Below the pieces are notes generated by a model that did not search any database, was not told where the DNA came from, and saw nothing but the letters and a program-made list of their open reading frames with translations. The position numbers and the translations under genes were made by a program. Below are positions 59,187 through 64,000 of a stretch of 64,000 bases of DNA, one piece after another (position 1 is the stretch's first letter; every line of letters begins with the position of its first letter). The DNA comes from Sphaerisporangium perillae. Its GTDB lineage: Bacteria > Actinomycetota > Actinomycetes > Streptosporangiales > Streptosporangiaceae. The stretch spans positions 186,001 through 250,000 of the forward strand of contig NZ_JALLPO010000002.1 in assembly GCF_023276435.1 (NCBI RefSeq), read 5' to 3'.

Positions 59187-60731
59187 ATGACCTTTCCCCC
59201 GGAGCCGCCCGCCGCCGAGCTCGTCGGCATCACGAAACGCTTCGGAACCGTGCTCGCCAACGACTCCGTCGACCTCGCGATCGCGCGCGGGGAGATCCAC
59301 GCCGTGGTCGGGGAGAACGGGGCCGGCAAGTCCACGCTCATGTCCGTGCTGTTCGGGCTGCACCGGCCCGACTCCGGACACGTGCTGCGAGCGGGCGAGC
59401 CGGTCCGGTTCCGCTCGCCCGCCGACGCCATCGCGCACGGGCTCGGCATGGTCCACCAGCGGTTCCGTCTGTTCCCCGAGCTGACCGTCGCCGAGAACGT
59501 CGTGATCGGCGCCGAACCGGCCCGCGGTCGGCTGCGGCGCGGCGTGCTGGACCGGGCCGCCGCCCGGCGTCGGGTCGAGGCCCTCAGCGAGCGGTACGGC
59601 CTGCGGGTCGACCCCGCGGCCCGGGTCGGCGAGCTGCCCGTCGGCGTGCGCCAGCGCGTCGAGATCCTCAAGGCGCTGCACCGCGGGGCGGAGATCCTCA
59701 TCCTCGACGAGCCGACGGCCGTGCTCACCCCAGGCGAGGCCGGCCGCCTGTTCGAGGTCCTGCGCACGGTGACGGCCACGGGAGCGTCGGTGGTGCTGGT
59801 CACGCACCGGCTCGGCGAGGTGCTCGCCGCCGGCGACCGGGTCACGGTGCTGCGGCAGGGCCGGGTCACCGGCCGGTTCGCCACCGCCGGCACGACGGCC
59901 GACGAGCTCGTCCAGGCCATGATCGGCCGCTCCCTCCTCTCCGCCGCGCCCGCCCGCACGGAGCGTGCGCCCTCGGCCGAGTACGCCCTGGAGGTGCGCG
60001 ACCTCGCGGTGCGCGACGGCGACGGGGTGGAACGCCTGTCCGGGGCCTCGTTCGGCGTCCGGGCGGGCGAGATCGTCGGCATCGCGGGCGTCGCCGGCAG
60101 CGGCCAGCGCGAACTCGTCGACGCGGTGACCGGGCTGCGGACCGGGCACTCCGGCGCCGTCCGGCTGCTCGGCGCCGACCTCGGACGCGCAACCGTGCGG
60201 CGCCGCCGCGAACTCGGGATCGCCTACGTGCCCGAGGACCGGCACGGCCGCGCGACGGCGGCCACCATGTCCGTCGCCGAGAACCTCCTCATGGGCGACC
60301 ACCGCGACGCCGGGCCGCGCGGCCGCGCCGGCCGGCTGTCCAAGGCCGTCGTGCGGGAGCGCGCCCGCATGCTCACCGAGCGGTTCTCGGTCCGCACCGC
60401 CTCGGTGGACGTGCCCATCTCGGCGCTTTCCGGGGGCAACGCCCAGAAGACCGTGCTGGCCCGCGAGCTGTCCCGGCGAACCCCCGTGATCGTCGTCGAG
60501 GAGCCGACGCAGGGCGTCGACGTCGGCGCCCAGGAGTACATCCACGCGCTGCTCGCCCAGGCGCGCGACCGGGGACAGGCGGTGCTGCTCGTCTCGAGCG
60601 AGCTCGGCGAGTTGCGCGCGCTGGCCGATCGCGTCCTGGTCATGTACGGCGGCCGCCTAGTCGCCGAGTTCCCGCGCGGGCAGGCGAGCGACGAGGCGCT
60701 CGGCGCCGCGATGACCGGAGGCACGGCGTGA
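59187..60731 (+). CDS. Nucleoside ABC transporter ATP-binding protein (two NBDs)
   Basis: A 514-residue tandem ATPase of the RbsA/NupA type. NBD1: Walker A GENGAGKSTL, signature LPVGVRQRVEILKAL, Walker B ILILDEPTAVL. NBD2: a degenerate Walker A (AGVAGSGQRELVDAV, with no GKS/T), signature ALSGGNAQKTVLAREL, Walker B VIVVEEPTQGVD. An asymmetric pair with a dead site in the second half is normal for this class. It starts four bases after the lipoprotein stop and overlaps the next permease (GTGA). Confidence 0.93.
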   Translation: MTFPPEPPAAELVGITKRFGTVLANDSVDLAIARGEIHAVVGENGAGKSTLMSVLFGLHRPDSGHVLRAGEPVRFRSPADAIAHGLGMVHQRFRLFPELTVAENVVIGAEPARGRLRRGVLDRAAARRRVEALSERYGLRVDPAARVGELPVGVRQRVEILKALHRGAEILILDEPTAVLTPGEAGRLFEVLRTVTATGASVVLVTHRLGEVLAAGDRVTVLRQGRVTGRFATAGTTADELVQAMIGRSLLSAAPARTERAPSAEYALEVRDLAVRDGDGVERLSGASFGVRAGEIVGIAGVAGSGQRELVDAVTGLRTGHSGAVRLLGADLGRATVRRRRELGIAYVPEDRHGRATAATMSVAENLLMGDHRDAGPRGRAGRLSKAVVRERARMLTERFSVRTASVDVPISALSGGNAQKTVLARELSRRTPVIVVEEPTQGVDVGAQEYIHALLAQARDRGQAVLLVSSELGELRALADRVLVMYGGRLVAEFPRGQASDEALGAAMTGGTA

Positions 60732-61882
60732 GGGGCGCGCGCGAGGCGAGGGACCTGGCCGGCGCGGCGCTGCGGTCGGCCGCGCGATCTCCCGCGCTCC
60801 CCGCCATCGCGGGGGCGCTGGTGCTGACCACGATCGTCATGACGCTCGTCGGCGTCGATCCCGCCGAGGCCTACCCCGCGCTGATCAGGGGCGCCGTGGC
60901 CGACGGCAACCTCGAGTACACCATCGGCGCCTTCGTCCCCACACTGGGCATGGCCCTGGCGTTCGCCATCCCCTTTCGTACCGGCGAGTTCAACCTGGGC
61001 GGCGACGGCCAGATGGCGCTCGGCGCCGTGGCCGCCGCCGCACTGGCCCTGGCGCTCCCGCTGCCGCCGGGCATCGCCGTCGTGGTGCCGCTCGCCGCGG
61101 CGGCGCTCACCGGCGCCCTCGTCGCCGGGGTGTCCGCGCCGCTGCACACCAGGCTCGGCATTCCCGCCATCGTGACCACGCTGCTGCTGAGCACGCCGGC
61201 CGTCGCGCTCGCGTCCTACCTCGTCCGCTTCCCGCTCGCCGAGCCGAACACCGGCATCGCCGAGACCCCGGTCCTGCCCGCCGCGGCGCACCTGCCCTCG
61301 ATCGGCGACAGCGGATACGTCACGGTCGCGCTCCCGCTCATCCTGGTGCTGACCCTGGCGTGGCTGTACGCCGACACCGGCACCGTGCTCGGCTACGAGA
61401 TCCGGGCGACGGGCGCCAACCGGGAGTTCGCCCGGTACGGGGGGATCGACGTGGACCGGCTCGCCATCGCCACCCTCGCGGGCGGCGGCGCGTTCGCCGG
61501 CCTGGTGGGCGGGCTGATCGTGCTGAGCCCGCCCTACCGGCTGGTCGACGGCGCGCTCACCTCCCCCGGATACACCTTCACCGGGGTCGCCGCCGTGCTG
61601 CTGGCCGCCGGACGCCCCATCGGCGTGCCGTTCACGGTCGCACTACTGACGATCTTGCAGGTGGGCGGGCAGGGCATGGAACGCGACGCCGGAGTGCCGA
61701 GCCAGCTCACCCAGGTAATCCAGGGCCTGATCATCGTCATCGTGGCGGTGACGGCCACCATGCGCCACCGTCCCGGACGGTGGCGGCGGCTCCTGCCCGG
61801 ACGCCCCGCCGCCCCGCCCGTGGAGGCGCCGGATCCGCCGGGAGGGCATGTGGACACCACCAGAAGCGGGGTGAGCGGGTGA
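60728..61882 (+). CDS. Nucleoside ABC permease 1
   Basis: A 384-residue permease with about nine membrane segments, matching the BmpC/NupP (YufP) class: FRTGEFNLGGDGQMALGAVA (in part), TGANREFARYGGIDV, GPPYRLVDGALTSPGYTF (in part), and AAGRPIGVPFTV. GTG at 60728 overlaps the ATPase stop. The long Arg/Pro-rich C-terminus is cytoplasmic. Confidence 0.9.
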   Translation: MRGAREARDLAGAALRSAARSPALPAIAGALVLTTIVMTLVGVDPAEAYPALIRGAVADGNLEYTIGAFVPTLGMALAFAIPFRTGEFNLGGDGQMALGAVAAAALALALPLPPGIAVVVPLAAAALTGALVAGVSAPLHTRLGIPAIVTTLLLSTPAVALASYLVRFPLAEPNTGIAETPVLPAAAHLPSIGDSGYVTVALPLILVLTLAWLYADTGTVLGYEIRATGANREFARYGGIDVDRLAIATLAGGGAFAGLVGGLIVLSPPYRLVDGALTSPGYTFTGVAAVLLAAGRPIGVPFTVALLTILQVGGQGMERDAGVPSQLTQVIQGLIIVIVAVTATMRHRPGRWRRLLPGRPAAPPVEAPDPPGGHVDTTRSGVSG

Positions 61883-62820
61883 ACATCTTCGAGGCCACCT
61901 TCGTCGCCGCCGTGCTCACCGCCACGACGCCCGTCGTCCTCGCCGCCCTCGGCGGAATGCTGTGCTCGGTCTCCGGGGTGTTCAACATGGCCCTGGAAGG
62001 CCAGATGCTGTGGGGCGCCTTCACCTCCGTGCTCTTCAGCCACCTGACTGGCAACGTCTGGGCCGGGGTCCTCGGCGGCGTGGCCGCCACCGTCCTGTAC
62101 GCGGCGATCCTGTCGGTCGGAGCCGTCACCGCCCGGGCCGACCCGGTGGTCGTCGCGGTGGGCACCAACCTGCTCGCCCTCGGCCTCACCGCGTTCCTGA
62201 TGCGGCTCATCCTGGGCGGCGGCGGGACGTTCTCCTCCCCCGACCTCAAAGGCCTGCCGACGCTCGCCGGCCTCGGGCTCGGCGACCTCCCTCTGGCGGG
62301 GCCGGTGCTCGGCCCCCAGTCGCCGCTCGTGCCGCTCGCGCTGGTGCTGGTGGTGGCGGCCGCGTGGTGGCTGAAGCGGACCAGGTCAGGGCTACGGCTG
62401 CGGGGCATCGGGCAGCATCAGGAGGCCGCCGAGTCCCTCGGGCTCAAGGTCGGCGCCTACCGGCACGGCGCCGTGCTGGCCGCCGGCGCGCTCTGCGGGC
62501 TCGCCGGGGCCCAGCTGGCCCTCGGCAACGTGACACTGTTCAGTGAAGGCATGAGCGCCGGGCGCGGGTGGGTCGCGGTCGTCGCCGTGATGCTCGGCCG
62601 CAACCGCGTGTACGGCGTCGTGGCCGCCTGCCTGCTGTTCGGGATCGCCGAGGCCTGGGGATTCCGCCTGCAGGGAGCCGGGCTGCCGCAGCAGGCCGCC
62701 GACGCCGCGCCGTACGTCATCACGCTGGCCGCTCTGGTGCTGGTCCAGCTGCGCAGGCGGCGGAGGCGGCCCGGCGGCCTGGGATCGGACAAGGTCCTCG
62801 AGGAAGGGGTGACCACGTGA
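61879..62820 (+). CDS. Nucleoside ABC permease 2
   Basis: A 313-residue permease of the BmpD/NupQ (YufQ) class: FNMALEGQMLWGAF, LRLRGIGQHQEAAESLGLKV (in part), GAQLALGNVTLFSEGMSAGRG (in part) and RGWVAVVAVMLGRN. It starts at GTG 61879 overlapping the previous stop and ends overlapping the isomerase start. It pairs with permease 1 to form the channel. Confidence 0.9.
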   Translation: MNIFEATFVAAVLTATTPVVLAALGGMLCSVSGVFNMALEGQMLWGAFTSVLFSHLTGNVWAGVLGGVAATVLYAAILSVGAVTARADPVVVAVGTNLLALGLTAFLMRLILGGGGTFSSPDLKGLPTLAGLGLGDLPLAGPVLGPQSPLVPLALVLVVAAAWWLKRTRSGLRLRGIGQHQEAAESLGLKVGAYRHGAVLAAGALCGLAGAQLALGNVTLFSEGMSAGRGWVAVVAVMLGRNRVYGVVAACLLFGIAEAWGFRLQGAGLPQQAADAAPYVITLAALVLVQLRRRRRRPGGLGSDKVLEEGVTT

Positions 62821-63860
62821 GCGGCACCGGTAACACGCCGATACTGGCCGACTCGGTACGGACGACCGACGACGGGGTGGACATCCTCGATCGCCGCGTC
62901 TACCCGTTCGACCGCAAGTGGGTGCATTGCGCCACCATGGAGGACGTGGCGGTGGCCATCGAGCAGATGGTCACGCAGAGCTCGGGCCCGCTGTTCGCCA
63001 CGACCGCCGGCATGACGCTCGCCGCCCGCGAGGCGCGCGACGCCGGTCCCGGAGCCGCCGCCGAACGGCTGCGCGCCGCGGGCCGCAGGCTCATCGCCAC
63101 CCGGCCCACCAACAACCACATCCGCGACGCCGTCAACGCGATCCTGGCGGCCACCGTGGACGGCCCGCTGGCCGGCGCGCCAGGAGCGGAGCTCGTGGAC
63201 GCCGTGGCGAAGGCCGCGGCCGAGCACGACGCGGGCTACCGCGCGGGAAGCCTGGCCCTGGGCCGTCACGCCGCCGGGCTGCTGGAGGACGGCGCGCGCG
63301 TGCTCACCCACTGCTGGGGCGACGCCTACCTGATCGGAACCGTCCAGGCCGCCGAGGCGATGGGCAAGCGGCTGGAGTTCGTCTGCACCGAGACCCGGCC
63401 CTACCTGCAGGGGGCCAGGCTGACCGCGGCGACGCTGGTGGAGATGGGCTACCGGCCCACCGTGATCACCGACGGCATGGTGCCCTCCGCGCTCGCCAAC
63501 GGGCTGGCCGACGTCGCGCTGGTCGCCTCCGACCGGGTGACCATGGACGGGCACGTGGTGAACAAGGTCGGCACGCTCGCGGTCGCCCTGGCCGCGCAGG
63601 CGTTCGGCGTGCCGATGTACGTGCTCTCCCATGCCCCAGACCCCCTCTCCCCGCGGATCGAGGACGTCGAGATCGAGCACCGCGACGGCGACGAGGTGCT
63701 GCACGTGCTCGGCACGCGCAGCGCGGCCGAGGGCACCCGCGGGTACTACCCGGCCTTCGACGCCACGCCGCCCCACCTGGTCACCCGGATCATCACCGAA
63801 CGGGGGGCCTTCGAGCCCGCCCGCGTGTCCGATCACTTCGAGGAGAATCCCGCGCGATGA
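62817..63860 (+). CDS. MtnA/eIF2B-like sugar-1-phosphate isomerase
   Basis: A 347-residue protein of the eIF2B-alpha/MtnA family. RPTNNHIRDAVNAIL, ILTHCW-type block VLTHCWGDAYLIG (catalytic Cys), VCTETRPYLQGARLT, VITDGMVPSAL and VALVASDRVTMDGHVVNKVGT (in part; catalytic Asp) are all family motifs. MtnA isomerises methylthioribose-1-phosphate; archaeal relatives act on ribose-1,5-bisphosphate. Within a nucleoside uptake operon, a substrate derived from nucleoside ribose is likely (inference). Its start GTG overlaps permease 2. Confidence 0.88.
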   Translation: MSGTGNTPILADSVRTTDDGVDILDRRVYPFDRKWVHCATMEDVAVAIEQMVTQSSGPLFATTAGMTLAAREARDAGPGAAAERLRAAGRRLIATRPTNNHIRDAVNAILAATVDGPLAGAPGAELVDAVAKAAAEHDAGYRAGSLALGRHAAGLLEDGARVLTHCWGDAYLIGTVQAAEAMGKRLEFVCTETRPYLQGARLTAATLVEMGYRPTVITDGMVPSALANGLADVALVASDRVTMDGHVVNKVGTLAVALAAQAFGVPMYVLSHAPDPLSPRIEDVEIEHRDGDEVLHVLGTRSAAEGTRGYYPAFDATPPHLVTRIITERGAFEPARVSDHFEENPAR

Positions 63861-64000
63861 GCACCACCCGCCGCATCGTCGTCGACACCGACACCGGCAT
63901 CGACGACGCCCACACGCTGCTCTACCTGGCCGGACGCCCGGACGCGGAGATCGTGGCCGTGACCTCGGTGTTCGGCAACTGCGTGGAGGAGGACGCGGTA
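63857..64000 (+). CDS. Nucleoside hydrolase (IunH-like), cut by window edge
   Basis: The visible 48 codons read IVVDTDTGIDDAHTLLYL, the DTDxGxDDA calcium-binding start of inosine-uridine nucleoside hydrolases, then VAVTSVFGN. ATG at 63857 overlaps the isomerase stop (ATGA). Role: cleaves imported nucleosides to base and ribose. Confidence 0.9.
   Translation, partial: MSTTRRIVVDTDTGIDDAHTLLYLAGRPDAEIVAVTSVFGNCVEEDAV

Noticed and set aside
1-64000. tRNA, rRNA, insertion sequence, integrase or attachment site
   Set aside because: None was recognised on either strand; no transposase motifs and no terminal inverted repeats with target duplications were seen. A tRNAscan/ISfinder search would be decisive.

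Overview
The window is high-GC DNA with dense, tightly packed genes, frequent GTG/TTG starts and many ATGA/GTGA stop-start overlaps. Together with gene content (ROK/TetR/PucR regulators, Hanks-type kinase, IcmF, fused TrpEG with an actinomycete-type trp attenuator, PhoD, MctP-like symporter with a DUF3311 partner) this points to a filamentous actinomycete. Streptosporangiales is my best guess; the species cannot be named from the sequence alone. No tRNA, rRNA, CRISPR array, transposase or phage module is visible, so the window reads as chromosomal core plus accessory catabolic loci.

Layout. 1-8 kb: a truncated flavohemoprotein, a MoaD/ThiS-like protein, thyX, an ABC exporter pair, an amidohydrolase, and a fused anthranilate synthase preceded by a complete leader-peptide attenuator. 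8-15 kb: a CocE-type hydrolase, a VOC protein, a two-gene carboxylate symporter operon behind a 24-bp perfect palindrome, a TetR regulator and a membrane Ser/Thr kinase. 15.4-27.1 kb: a minus-strand run of nine genes (GH36, two sugar permeases, sugar-binding lipoprotein, PhoD, GH27, GH20, a 61-aa protein, a secreted protein), divergent from a ROK regulator (27.3 kb). This is a glycan-utilisation locus, possibly for a phosphorylated glycan such as teichoic acid (inference).

28.5-33.6 kb: four plus-strand genes, the last three overlapping at stop/start codons: a coiled-coil/helical protein, a PD-(D/E)XK nuclease with a Cys cluster, a protein ending in a probable beta-barrel, and an SF1 helicase. 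Together they look like a Dna2-type nuclease-helicase split over several polypeptides; this is the best candidate for an undescribed system. 33.6-47 kb: MetE-like protein, Ppx/GppA, DUF3592, a DHA2 exporter with a divergent TetR and two matching operators, another TetR with its palindrome, an orphan histidine kinase, a decayed GH42 gene, a PanE-like reductase, a PucR regulator, a MOSC protein and two small overlapping genes. 47-57.8 kb: an SHMT-like enzyme, icmF, DUF1206, a ModBC-like ABC pair without a binding protein, a second orphan histidine kinase and a stand-alone LanC-like protein with a Cys-Cys-Gly zinc motif. 58.1-64 kb: a translationally coupled nucleoside uptake and salvage operon (BMP lipoprotein, double ATPase, two permeases, MtnA/eIF2B-like isomerase, nucleoside hydrolase) running off the right edge.

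A recurring theme is short imperfect tandem duplication (8-52 bp units) in intergenic DNA, often copying the 3' end and stop codon of a neighbouring gene. At least seven such places occur in 64 kb.
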